A stretch of DNA of 64,000 nt from Clostridia bacterium. GTDB taxonomy: Bacteria > Bacillota > Clostridia > Christensenellales > Aristaeellaceae. The translations under genes were made by a program, and so were the position numbers. Every line of letters starts with the position of its first letter. Within the stretch, counting starts at the first letter, position 1. The stretch lies in NCBI GenBank assembly GCA_017470145.1, contig JAFUFB010000030.1, positions 62,001-126,000 of the forward strand, in the 5' to 3' direction. This document shows, piece after piece, positions 50,913 to 58,854 of the stretch. The notes below the pieces were generated by a model. The model was not told the origin of the DNA. It did not search any database and was given only the letters and a program-made list of their open reading frames with translations.

Positions 50913-52099
50913 CAGTCCATCTCCTCTTCTTTTTCCAGGGGCGCCTCTCGCGGGTCTGCTTTTGCCAGCTTCCGCTTCAGGCGCTGCCGGCGGTATTGTA
51001 ACTCATTTTGCGCTCCTTGTACAGTGTCGTCCGAGGTCAGCCGCGCCTCGCTCAGCAGCATCAAAGCCTTCTCCGTGGTTTCCAGGGCAGCCCCCGGATC
51101 CCGCTGCCCGTGCTCCTGATATTTAGCCAATTCGATATAGGGGCCGACGCCGCCCCGATGGGTCCGGATCATCTCCCGCCAGATTTCCGCCGCCTCGGCC
51201 CGATCCCCCGCCCGGCGATAGCTGTGGGCCAGAGCCGCTGAAGCCTCCGCTCCCATTTTTCCCCGGGTTGCTAACCGATAGCACCTCCGTGCCTCCTCTG
51301 GGTGATCGAATTTCTCCAGGGCCCGGCCCAGAGAATAGACGTCCTCGCTGGCGGCAATCCCCTCCGGATGGTCGTACATCTCCGCCATGTGGGTCAAGAG
51401 GACGCATAGGGTGGCAATGTCCTGGGCATTGTGGTCCAGAATGTCCTGCAGCATAAATTCCTGCCGGGTTTTCAGGTAATCAAAATATCGCTGGGGCACC
51501 TCGCTGCCCGGCAGGTCATCCACCCGAGGCTTCCCTAGAATCACCTCTTCCAACCGTCCCAGGTTACACCGCCCCAGCCGCAGCTTCCACAGCCGCCGGG
51601 CTACGTGCAGCAAATCCAGATGGGGCTTTTCCAAGCACTCCCGTCCCATGCGGTTCATCAGAAAACGGCTCTCCAGCAGGGGCACATCGAAGGTGCGGCC
51701 ATTGAAGGTGCAAATCATGTCGAACCGATCCAGCCCCGCCGCTACGTGCCGCAGCAGATAGGGCTCCTCGTCGTAATCCCGCATCAGGAATTGATGCACC
51801 TCGAAACCCCGCTCCGTCAAGTATCCCAACCCCACCAGGAAGGCCACGGTACCGCTGCCGCCCAGGCCGGTAGTTTCCGTGTCCAGGTACAAGATTCGCC
51901 GGGGATCGAAGCGCTCCGGCAGCTCTGCCTGGCTCATCTTCGCCACTGTTTCCCGGCGAACCGCCAGAGCCCCCGGGAACTCCGCCAGGGGGCGAAAAAC
52001 CGCCAGGTGCTTGCAATCCCGGTTCTCCTGGGCGGGCGCCCGATCTCGGCCCGCACCGGAGCTGCCCCCCACAGCCCGAAGCTTCTCCCGCAGATTCAT
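50912..52099 (-). CDS. YprB-like 3'-5' exonuclease with helical C-terminal repeats
   Basis: 395 residues. Residues ~70-260 form a DEDD-type RNase H-like fold: DTETTG (first two acidic residues) near residue 80, CTFNGRTFDVPLL in the middle and HNAQDI near 230. The C-terminal ~150 residues are TPR-like. B. subtilis YprB is the closest known relative; its substrate is not established. The ATG at 52099 has a GGAG 12 bases upstream. Divergent from birA; it overlaps the TPR gene. Confidence 0.82.
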   Translation of the reverse strand: MNLREKLRAVGGSSGAGRDRAPAQENRDCKHLAVFRPLAEFPGALAVRRETVAKMSQAELPERFDPRRILYLDTETTGLGGSGTVAFLVGLGYLTERGFEVHQFLMRDYDEEPYLLRHVAAGLDRFDMICTFNGRTFDVPLLESRFLMNRMGRECLEKPHLDLLHVARRLWKLRLGRCNLGRLEEVILGKPRVDDLPGSEVPQRYFDYLKTRQEFMLQDILDHNAQDIATLCVLLTHMAEMYDHPEGIAASEDVYSLGRALEKFDHPEEARRCYRLATRGKMGAEASAALAHSYRRAGDRAEAAEIWREMIRTHRGGVGPYIELAKYQEHGQRDPGAALETTEKALMLLSEARLTSDDTVQGAQNELQYRRQRLKRKLAKADPREAPLEKEEEMD

Positions 52100-52196
52100 C
52101 CTTCGCCCGCGCTCCTTCTCCCCGTTTTTCGGCAATTTTGTACCTTTCCGCATGTTTTGTCAAGCGTCGCCGGATAGAGCTCATCCGATCCCTGCG

Positions 52197-52228
52197 TTGT
52201 CAACCTTCCCATGCCTTGTGGTTGACAA
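52197..52228. promoter_or_regulatory. BirA-type operator
   Basis: TTGTCAACC-N14-GGTTGACAA, a perfect 9-base inverted repeat matching the Gram-positive BirA site (TTGTNAACC-N14/15-GGTTNACAA). It overlaps the -35 element of the birA promoter. Confidence 0.85.
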
Positions 52229-52250
52229 TGACCCCGCAGCCTGATATTCT
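52222..52250 (+). promoter_or_regulatory. birA promoter
   Basis: Perfect TTGACA, 17 bases, TATTCT, 80 bases before the birA start. The -35 lies within the right arm of the BirA operator. Confidence 0.85.
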
Positions 52251-52330
52251 CTCGTCCAGGAAAAGGGAAGCACCGATTTCGAAGAAACAGGGTTCCCTTG
52301 CCAAAGGATATATATTGGAAAGGGTGCACC

Positions 52331-53299
52331 ATGACCAAGGAAAAAATCATCGAAGCGCTGCAGGCCCATGCGGGAGAATTTGTGTCCGGTGGAGCATTAG
52401 CGGAGGCCCTGGGGCTCAGCCGCACCGCCGTTTGGAAGGCAGTGGAGCAGCTGCGGCAGGAGGGCTATCCCATTGAATCCCAACCCCGGCGGGGGCATCG
52501 ACTGTTGCCGACCCACGATGTGCTGTCCGAGGTGGGCATCCGGCGATATCTGAACCAGGAGGAATTGCAGCTCCAGGTGTATCCCACCATTACCTCCACC
52601 AACACCGTGCTGAAGCAAATGGCCCTGGAGGAGGCGCCAGCGGGGCTGGCGCTGGTGGCCGGGGAGCAGACCGCCGGCCGGGGCCGCCTGGGCCGCAGCT
52701 TTTATTCCCCCGCCGGCAGCGGCCTGTACCTGAGCCTCCTTTTGCGCCCGGGAACGGCGGCGGCAGAAGCCACCTGCCTCACGGCCTGCGCCGCCGTGTC
52801 GGTGGCGGAGGCCATTGAATCCCTGGCGGAGGTGCATCCGGGCATCAAATGGGTCAATGATCTGTTTATCGGCGGCAAGAAGGTCTGCGGCATTTTGACG
52901 GAGGCCGGGCTGGATTTGGAAACCGGGGCCGTCAGCTATGTCATCATCGGCATTGGCATCAACACCCGGCTGCCCGCCGGGGATTTTCCGGAGGAGCTTC
53001 GATCCATCGCCGGCGCGGTCTTCGGAGAGACTCCCATCCCAGACCTGCGGAACCGTCTGGCCGCCCAGGTGCTGGACCGGCTGTGGCACTACAGTCAGGA
53101 TCCTGCCGCGCCGGAGCTCTTCGAAAAATACAAATCCCGCTCCCTGGCCCTGGGCCAGCCCATCCAGATTCTTTCCCCCGGCAAGGAGCCGGTTTCCGCC
53201 CAGGCCCTGGATCTGGAGAGGGACTATTCCCTCCGGGTTCGCCTGGCGGATGGCTCGGAGCAGCTGCTGCGCTCCGGGGAGATCAGCATTCGCCTGTAA
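52331..53299 (+). CDS. birA: Biotin protein ligase and biotin operon repressor
   Basis: 322 residues. An N-terminal winged helix (~1-60, ALGLSRTAVWKAVEQLRQEGYPI) binds DNA. The catalytic domain has the biotinyl-AMP loop GRGRLGRSFYSP (~120) and the conserved KWVNDLF with the ligase lysine, then GILTEA. A C-terminal SH3-like domain ends it. It activates biotin with ATP and transfers it to acyl-CoA carboxylase subunits; biotinyl-AMP-bound BirA also represses. The start has a GGAAAGGGTG site. A perfect operator overlaps its own promoter. Confidence 0.95.
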   Translation: MTKEKIIEALQAHAGEFVSGGALAEALGLSRTAVWKAVEQLRQEGYPIESQPRRGHRLLPTHDVLSEVGIRRYLNQEELQLQVYPTITSTNTVLKQMALEEAPAGLALVAGEQTAGRGRLGRSFYSPAGSGLYLSLLLRPGTAAAEATCLTACAAVSVAEAIESLAEVHPGIKWVNDLFIGGKKVCGILTEAGLDLETGAVSYVIIGIGINTRLPAGDFPEELRSIAGAVFGETPIPDLRNRLAAQVLDRLWHYSQDPAAPELFEKYKSRSLALGQPIQILSPGKEPVSAQALDLERDYSLRVRLADGSEQLLRSGEISIRL

Positions 53300-53347
53300 A
53301 ACCCGCCATTTCGAAAAAAAACACCCCTTATTTTGCCAAATACACGA

Positions 53348-53376
53348 TGTAAAAGATAAAAATTTCACGATATAAT
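53348..53376 (+). promoter_or_regulatory. Probable promoter of the ABC exporter pair
   Basis: TGTAAA, 17 bases, perfect TATAAT, about 50 bases before the ATPase gene, which also has GAAGGAGGG. Confidence 0.5.
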
Positions 53377-53423
53377 ACTCCCGAAATCGGGCGGAGAGCC
53401 GCCTGAAGGAGGGAGTTTTTTTC

Positions 53424-54173
53424 ATGATTGAGTTTCAGGGAGCCACCAAAATCTATGGCAAGAGCGACAAAGCCGCGCTGGATCATCTGAGCTTGAAGAT
53501 CGGGGACGGCTGCGTCTACGGTTTTTTAGGTCCCAACGGCGCGGGTAAAACCACGGCCATCCGGCTGCTGACCGGCGCCCTGCGAGCCACGGAGGGAAAA
53601 ATCCTGGTGAACGGCATTGACGTGGCCCTGGAGCCCGTAGCTGCCAAGCGGCTCATCGGCTTCGTGCCCGACAGCCAGGAGATGTACGATAAGCTGACCG
53701 GGTGGGAATATCTGAACTTCATGGCGGATATCTTCGGCGTCAGCTCTGAGGATCGGAAGCGCCGGGGGGAGAAATATCTGGAGGTCTTCGAGATGACCAG
53801 CGCGGCAGGAGACCGCATCGCCAGCTATTCCCGGGGCATGAAGCAAAAGATCGCCTCCATCGGCGCCCTGATTCACAATCCCCCAGTTTGGGTGCTGGAT
53901 GAACCCATGGTGGGTCTGGATCCCCGGGCCTCCTTCCTGCTGAAGGAGGAGATGAAGCGTCGAGCCCAGGAGGGGGCCACCGTGTTCTTTTCCACCCATG
54001 TGCTGGAGGTGGCGGAAAAGCTGTGCGACCAGGTGGGCATTATCAACCATGGCCGACTGGTGATGGAGGGGCGGCCCGAGGAGCTGACCCATCGTCAGGG
54101 CGAGGAAAGCCTGGAGGAGCTCTTCCTGGAATTGACGGAGACGGGCGCGGGGAAGAAGGCGGAAGATCAATGA
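53424..54173 (+). CDS. ABC transporter ATP-binding protein (exporter type)
   Basis: 249 residues, a single ATPase domain. Walker A GPNGAGKTT near residue 38, then a degenerate signature in YSRGMKQKI, and Walker B VWVLDEP with the D-loop GLDP. It resembles the DrrA/CcmA-type subfamily that drives export or membrane protein movement. It overlaps the permease gene by 4 bases. The substrate cannot be told. Confidence 0.9.
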   Translation: MIEFQGATKIYGKSDKAALDHLSLKIGDGCVYGFLGPNGAGKTTAIRLLTGALRATEGKILVNGIDVALEPVAAKRLIGFVPDSQEMYDKLTGWEYLNFMADIFGVSSEDRKRRGEKYLEVFEMTSAAGDRIASYSRGMKQKIASIGALIHNPPVWVLDEPMVGLDPRASFLLKEEMKRRAQEGATVFFSTHVLEVAEKLCDQVGIINHGRLVMEGRPEELTHRQGEESLEELFLELTETGAGKKAEDQ

Positions 54174-55819
54174 AGAATTACTGGATTCTGACCCGGGTCA
54201 TGCTGAAAAATATGCTGGCCTCCATGAATCCCCTGGCCGGTGGTTACGCGGATGGAAAGCGGAAGCAGCGGGCGATATTCCGTGCAATCCTCGTGGCGAT
54301 TTTGTGCGTCAGCGCCCTCAGCTCCATCGTTTATGTAGAGTATTTGATTTTTCAGGGACTGAACACCATGCGGCTACCCATGCTGCTGCCGGGGCTGGCC
54401 ATCTTTCTCTCCCTGATGACGGCCCTGGTGCTGGGACTTTTCCAGTGCCTGTCCGAGTTGTTTCAGGGCAAGGATGCCCCCTTTCTGGCGGCCCTGCCCC
54501 TGACCTCCCGGCAGGTGTTCGCCGCCCGGCTCACCACCCTCTATGTCTCCGAGCTGGCGGTGGATGCCCTGCTGTGCCTCCCGGCCTTCGTGCTGTATGC
54601 CATTGGGCAGGGCAGCGCCTGGCCGGTGGTGTTGACCGGGCTGCCCACGCTGCTACTCCTGCCGCTGATCCCCTTGAGTGTCGTAGCGCTGCTGGCCTCC
54701 CTGCTGATGCGCGTCAGCTTCTTCTCCCGGCATCGGGAATCCCTGGTCATGTTCCTGAGCGTGGTCATCGCCATCGCCTATTCCATCGGCGTGACCATGA
54801 TGAACTCCCAGGGCCTGGAGACCAGCGAGATCGCCCTGATGCTGGCCAGCGCAGATGGCCTGGTGAATCACTTTCTGAACCTGTTTCCGCCAGCCCTGTG
54901 GGCCACCCGGGGGCTGACCGGGGTCTGGAGCTCATTAGGGCTCTTCGCCCTGGTGTCCCTCCTCTGCGGAGCGGTGGTCCTTCTCCTGGCGGGCCCGGGA
55001 TATCTGAATCAGGCCCTGTCCAGCACGGAGAAAACCACCCGCCGGAAGCACAGCCGGGCCGCCTATGGCTGGCAGCCCTCCTCCGCCTTCCGGGCGCTGC
55101 ACGCCCTGGAATGGAAGGAGCTGCTGCGGACGCCAGCCTGGGCCTATAATTCCCTGATGGGGGTCATTATGTTCCCCCTGATGATCTGCATCGGCTTCAT
55201 CGCCGGCTTCTCCAAGGCCGGGGATTCCATCCTCTCCATGCGGGAGCTGCTGTCCGGAGTGGATCAGGGATATGTGGCCCTGGTGACCTGCGCGGTCATC
55301 GTGCTGGGAGCCATGGTGAATCCTGCAGTCTCCACCGCTATCTCCCGGGAGGGCGGGCGCTGGCCCTTCGCCCTGACCCTGCCCGTGCGGCAGAAGACCC
55401 GCTTCCGGGCGAAGCTGATGGTGGGCATGGAGATTAACCTCCTGTGCATGGTCATGATCTGCGGGGTGGCCTGGTTCCTGGTGCGGATGCCCGTGCTCTG
55501 GCTCCTGGCGGCCTTCGGCGTGGCGCTGCTCATCGGTCTGGCCGCCGCGGCCCTCTCCCTATGGGTGGACGCCCTGCGGCCCCAGCTGGGCTGGACCACG
55601 GAGATGGAAGCCATCAAGAAGAATTTCAATCAGGTGATTGGCATGCTGCTGTGGGTGGTGCTGGTGGCGCTGTGCGTCGTGCCCGCCGTGCTCCTGTGGC
55701 CCCGAGGCGGCAGCGTGGCGCTGCTGGCCGTGGCCGGCGTGGGCCTGGTGGAAATGTGCCTGGGCTTTTCCCTGCTGAACAGGGTGACAGAAAAGCACAC
55801 CGTGCTGCCTGAAAATTAA
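54170..55819 (+). CDS. ABC transporter permease (exporter type)
   Basis: 549 residues with about twelve membrane segments arranged as two similar halves (for example MRLPMLLPGLAIFLSL near 65 and LLWVVLVALCVVPAVLLW near 490). A hydrophilic segment of ~60 residues (ALSSTEKTTRRKHSRAAYG) joins the halves. The start codon lies inside the last codons of the ATPase gene. The pair resembles ABC-2-type exporters; no substrate assignment. Confidence 0.87.
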   Translation: MKNYWILTRVMLKNMLASMNPLAGGYADGKRKQRAIFRAILVAILCVSALSSIVYVEYLIFQGLNTMRLPMLLPGLAIFLSLMTALVLGLFQCLSELFQGKDAPFLAALPLTSRQVFAARLTTLYVSELAVDALLCLPAFVLYAIGQGSAWPVVLTGLPTLLLLPLIPLSVVALLASLLMRVSFFSRHRESLVMFLSVVIAIAYSIGVTMMNSQGLETSEIALMLASADGLVNHFLNLFPPALWATRGLTGVWSSLGLFALVSLLCGAVVLLLAGPGYLNQALSSTEKTTRRKHSRAAYGWQPSSAFRALHALEWKELLRTPAWAYNSLMGVIMFPLMICIGFIAGFSKAGDSILSMRELLSGVDQGYVALVTCAVIVLGAMVNPAVSTAISREGGRWPFALTLPVRQKTRFRAKLMVGMEINLLCMVMICGVAWFLVRMPVLWLLAAFGVALLIGLAAAALSLWVDALRPQLGWTTEMEAIKKNFNQVIGMLLWVVLVALCVVPAVLLWPRGGSVALLAVAGVGLVEMCLGFSLLNRVTEKHTVLPEN

Positions 55820-55909
55820 GAAAAAGCACCTTCGGGCTGATTCAAATCCATCAATTTAGCCCTCCCCCATTTAGTGGGTGCAACTTAGGGATTTCATAAT
55901 CCCGGAAAT

Positions 55910-55940
55910 ACGGCATAGTCGTGGAATGCGGCTATGCCGT
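55910..55940 (+). terminator. Hairpin at the end of the chimeric DUF503/recombinase frame
   Basis: ACGGCATAG / CTATGCCGT perfect 9-base arms; the right arm contains the stop codon of the minus-strand frame. A T-rich tail follows on the plus strand. Confidence 0.55.
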
Positions 55941-56078
55941 TTCCTTTTCCTGCTCAGACACCGGAGGAGTAAACTCTCCGATGCAGTTCCAGACGATGCG
56001 GATACGCTGAACCTTTTTTCCATCAGTGCGTTCTGTTTGGTGGACGTAAATTCGCTCCACAAACTCCCTGATGATCTC
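55932..56078 (-). mobile_element. C-terminal remnant of a serine recombinase
   Basis: About 48 codons (IREFVERIYVHQTERTDGKK and on to EKETA) match the C-terminal end of large serine recombinases of Gram-positive mobile elements (DUF4368 region). No catalytic domain or other element genes are nearby, so only a tail remains. It is joined in frame to a DUF503 gene at about 56075. The junction is inferred from family knowledge, as no target or repeat sequences are clear. Confidence 0.65.
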
Positions 56079-56333
56079 GGCGTCGGTGCTGCTTTCAACA
56101 AACGCAGATATCTCGTCCATCATGCTGTCCGCCAGACTGTTGTTTGGAACAATCGCTGCAACACCGATCACGATGATCTGATGTGTATCCTGCTCCTCAA
56201 TTTCTGCAGCTGATACATGAAAGTGATTCTGCATCTTTGCGACGAGACTTTTTACGACCATCCGCTTTTCTTTCAGACTGCGCACTCAGGGAGCGTGCAG
56301 GCGGAAAGTTATCACCGCGATCTTCATATTCAT
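55932..56333 (-). pseudogene. DUF503 (YlxP-like) gene, interrupted by TGA and fused to a recombinase tail
   Basis: Reading from the ATG at 56333 gives MNMKIAVITFRLHAP, then TGA (56286-56288), then VRSLKEKRMVVKSLVAKMQN and on. In DUF503 proteins a Trp stands between LHAP and the SLKEKR motif, so TGA replaces TGG. The body (SLKEKR, SAAEIEEQDTHQ, IGVAAI) is otherwise intact until ~residue 85, where the usual last residues are replaced by the recombinase tail. The ATG overlaps the peptidase stop (ATGA). GTG at 56285 could start a shorter product but has no ribosome site. Best seen as a decayed gene. Confidence 0.75.
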
Positions 56334-58321
56334 CTCTTTGTGTACTTGTCAAACCAGCCGGTGATCTCCTCCAGGCGGCGAAGCCGATGGGCCGGTTTTC
56401 CGGTGCGGGAGAGCTCATGATTCTCGCCGTGGAACACCACCATTCGGGCAGGAACCCGCAGGTAGACCAGGGCGGTGTACAGCTGATAGCCCTCGGCGAT
56501 GGGGCAGCGGTGATCCTCCTCGCTGTGGATGATGAGGGTCGGGGTTTTTGCGTTCTTCACATATTTCAGTGGCGACACGTCCCACATCTCCGCAAGGCCC
56601 TTTTCGGAATAGGGGTCGGCGCTGCATACCTCAAAATTGGAAATGGGCGGGATATCGCTGATGCCGTACATGGAAACCCAGTTGGAAATGCTGCGCTGGG
56701 TGGCGATGCAGCAGAAGCGGTCGGTGTGGCCTAAAATCCAATTGCTCATGTACCCGCCGTAGGAGCCGCCGGTGCAGCACAGACGCTTTTTGTCGATGGC
56801 AGGATACGTTTCCAGCACCTTGTCCGTAAAGGCCATGATCTGGCGGTAGTCGATGCTGCCCCATTGGAGATCCAGATAGGAGAAAGCGTTTCCTCTGCCG
56901 TCGGAACCGTGGGGATTGCAGAAAAACACGATGTATCCCTTCGCCGCCCAGGCCTGCATCTCGTGGAAGAAGATGGGGCCATAGGCGCACTTGGGGCCGC
57001 CGTGAATATCCAGCACGGCGGGATACTTTTTCTCCGGGTCATAGCCCTCCGGCAGCAGCACCCAGCCGTCGATCTCCTCGCCGTCCAGCCCGGCCATGAT
57101 CGGCTGAGGCTTGGCAACGTAGACATCCTTTAATATTTCATCATTCCAGGTTGTCAGGCAGCAGTGCCCGTTATTTTCCGCATGGTACAGCTCCGGCAGC
57201 TTCATGTCCAGCATGCCGGCGAAGAAGATCTTGCCTTCATGCACGTCATAATCGCTGAGCAGCCCGTCCGTGGAAACGGCGGTTTCGATCGCGCCGTCCA
57301 GGCCGATGCGCTTCAGCTTGCAGCCGTCCCGATCCAGAGCGGGGAAATAGAGGAAATCGCCATCCGCCTTGGTAAACCGGGTGCTGCCGTATTCCACGTC
57401 GGTCAGCATGGCGTTGCCCAGGCTCTCGTCCGCTTCGCAAAGGAGCCCCAGTTCCAATGTCTGGAGATCCAGAGTATAGAAGCAGGGGTTTTCATTGTCC
57501 CCGAAGCGCTTCCCGTCCGCGCCGATCACCACCAGCGTGTCCCCGATGAACTCGATGGCGTAGATCATCAGGCGGGGCCCCAGCACCTGTTCCGTTTTGC
57601 CCGTTTCCAGGTTCAGGCGGTACAGGCAGTCCCGGTTGGGACGGCGATTCCGGAAGTTCACGCCGCTGAAATACACGTCCTTCCCGTGCACGCGGAAAGT
57701 ACCCACGTCCATATTCTTCCCTGTCAGGCGGCGAAGCTTCTTTTCCTTCCCCCGATAGAGGAACAGCGCGCTGCGCTTTCCCTGGATCAGGCCCCGGCCG
57801 TTAAAGACGAAGGGCGATTCCGTCAGCACCTCGTAATCCTTATCCTCGCCGATTCTCTCCAGCGTCTTCTTCTTTTTCTCGCCCTCCAGCAGATACAGAT
57901 CGGGATGCTCCGTACTGATCTCTCCCGTCATCAGCAGGTTGCCGTCGGGCAGGAGCTTGAAGCCGCCCGCATCCACCGGAAGCTCAAAAGCTTTTTCCGC
58001 CTCGCCGCCCGTGAGGGGCAGCCGATACAGCACGGTGGACGCGCCCTTTTCCTCCCCATCCTTCTCTTTTTTCTTTTCGTCCCGCCTGTCTGTGGCAAAC
58101 AGGATGTGCTCCCCATCCTCAAAGAAGAATTCTCCGATCTTGCCGTCGCTGACCATCGGGCGGTCGTCGTCCCCCGCGCGGAGGCGCAGGCGGCTTACGT
58201 ATTCCTTCTTCTCCCGGTCGATCCCCGTCACCACGTAGGCCAGCTTCCCGCCGTCCGGGGAAAAGGTCAGGGAGGATAACATCTTGAAATCCATAAAGGT
58301 ATCCAGATTGATCTTCTTCAT
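56330..58321 (-). CDS. S9-family prolyl oligopeptidase-like peptidase
   Basis: 663 residues. The N-terminal ~400 residues form a beta-propeller (DGGKLAYVVTG, DGNLLMTGEIS, DLYLLEG repeats), the rest is an alpha/beta hydrolase. Triad: S520 in GGSYGGY, D603 in SEEDHRC and H635 in GENHEL. No signal peptide, so cytoplasmic; it resembles acylaminoacyl peptidases that degrade short peptides. ATG at 58321 has AAGGAG 9 bases upstream; the open frame to 58525 overlaps the next gene. It ends overlapping the DUF503 start. Confidence 0.92.
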   Translation of the reverse strand: MKKINLDTFMDFKMLSSLTFSPDGGKLAYVVTGIDREKKEYVSRLRLRAGDDDRPMVSDGKIGEFFFEDGEHILFATDRRDEKKKEKDGEEKGASTVLYRLPLTGGEAEKAFELPVDAGGFKLLPDGNLLMTGEISTEHPDLYLLEGEKKKKTLERIGEDKDYEVLTESPFVFNGRGLIQGKRSALFLYRGKEKKLRRLTGKNMDVGTFRVHGKDVYFSGVNFRNRRPNRDCLYRLNLETGKTEQVLGPRLMIYAIEFIGDTLVVIGADGKRFGDNENPCFYTLDLQTLELGLLCEADESLGNAMLTDVEYGSTRFTKADGDFLYFPALDRDGCKLKRIGLDGAIETAVSTDGLLSDYDVHEGKIFFAGMLDMKLPELYHAENNGHCCLTTWNDEILKDVYVAKPQPIMAGLDGEEIDGWVLLPEGYDPEKKYPAVLDIHGGPKCAYGPIFFHEMQAWAAKGYIVFFCNPHGSDGRGNAFSYLDLQWGSIDYRQIMAFTDKVLETYPAIDKKRLCCTGGSYGGYMSNWILGHTDRFCCIATQRSISNWVSMYGISDIPPISNFEVCSADPYSEKGLAEMWDVSPLKYVKNAKTPTLIIHSEEDHRCPIAEGYQLYTALVYLRVPARMVVFHGENHELSRTGKPAHRLRRLEEITGWFDKYTKR

Positions 58322-58367
58322 GGTGGTCGCTCCTTCTTCATGCTTATGGAGAGTAAACGGGCGCCTG

Positions 58368-58805
58368 TCACAATTGTTGATAGAATGCCACTGCAGCGGC
58401 AATTTCCTTATCTGTCGGATGTCCCTTGGCAATGCCGCCAACCAATTTGAACGGGCCAAAGGTATCATAACCCTGGCAGTGATATTCTCCCAGTTCCCGG
58501 CAGTGCTTCCGGGCGGCAATTTCACGAATTCCTTTTAAGAAATCTCCCTTCGGCGCACCGTGGGTGTAGATGTAGAAAACGTCCTTGTTCTCGGGGAGGC
58601 GGGCGTCAGCACAGGCAATGATCTGCTTGGCAAAGGTACTGAAATAGATGCCCGAAGCAAAGCCGATCCGGTCATACCCGGAGAGGTCCGCGTCCGGAGC
58701 AGCGGTCACATGGATCAGCTCCACATCGTTTTGTGCGGCAATGGCGTCGATCAGCTTCTTCGTGTTGCCGTGATGGTTGGAATAGTAGACAATCGCTGTT
58801 TTCAT
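58368..58805 (-). CDS. Flavodoxin-family protein
   Basis: 145 residues. The FMN phosphate loop is YYSNHHGNTKKL near residue 8 and the second FMN loop is near ASGIYFSTF. It lacks the long C-terminal loop of NADPH oxidoreductases, so it is an electron carrier or small flavoenzyme. AAGGAAGG precedes the ATG at 58805. It lies 49 bases after the rhodanese/cyclophilin-like lipoprotein gene and 46 bases before the peptidase, on the same strand. Confidence 0.87.
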   Translation of the reverse strand: MKTAIVYYSNHHGNTKKLIDAIAAQNDVELIHVTAAPDADLSGYDRIGFASGIYFSTFAKQIIACADARLPENKDVFYIYTHGAPKGDFLKGIREIAARKHCRELGEYHCQGYDTFGPFKLVGGIAKGHPTDKEIAAAVAFYQQL

Positions 58806-58854
58806 GTAGATTACCTTCCTTCTATCTTCACTCGTGTTTGCTGAGAAAACGCGC

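Noticed and set aside
56286-56288. TGA read as Trp (altered genetic code)
   Set aside because: Several genes in the window end with TGA in ATGA overlaps and use TGG for Trp, so the standard bacterial code applies.
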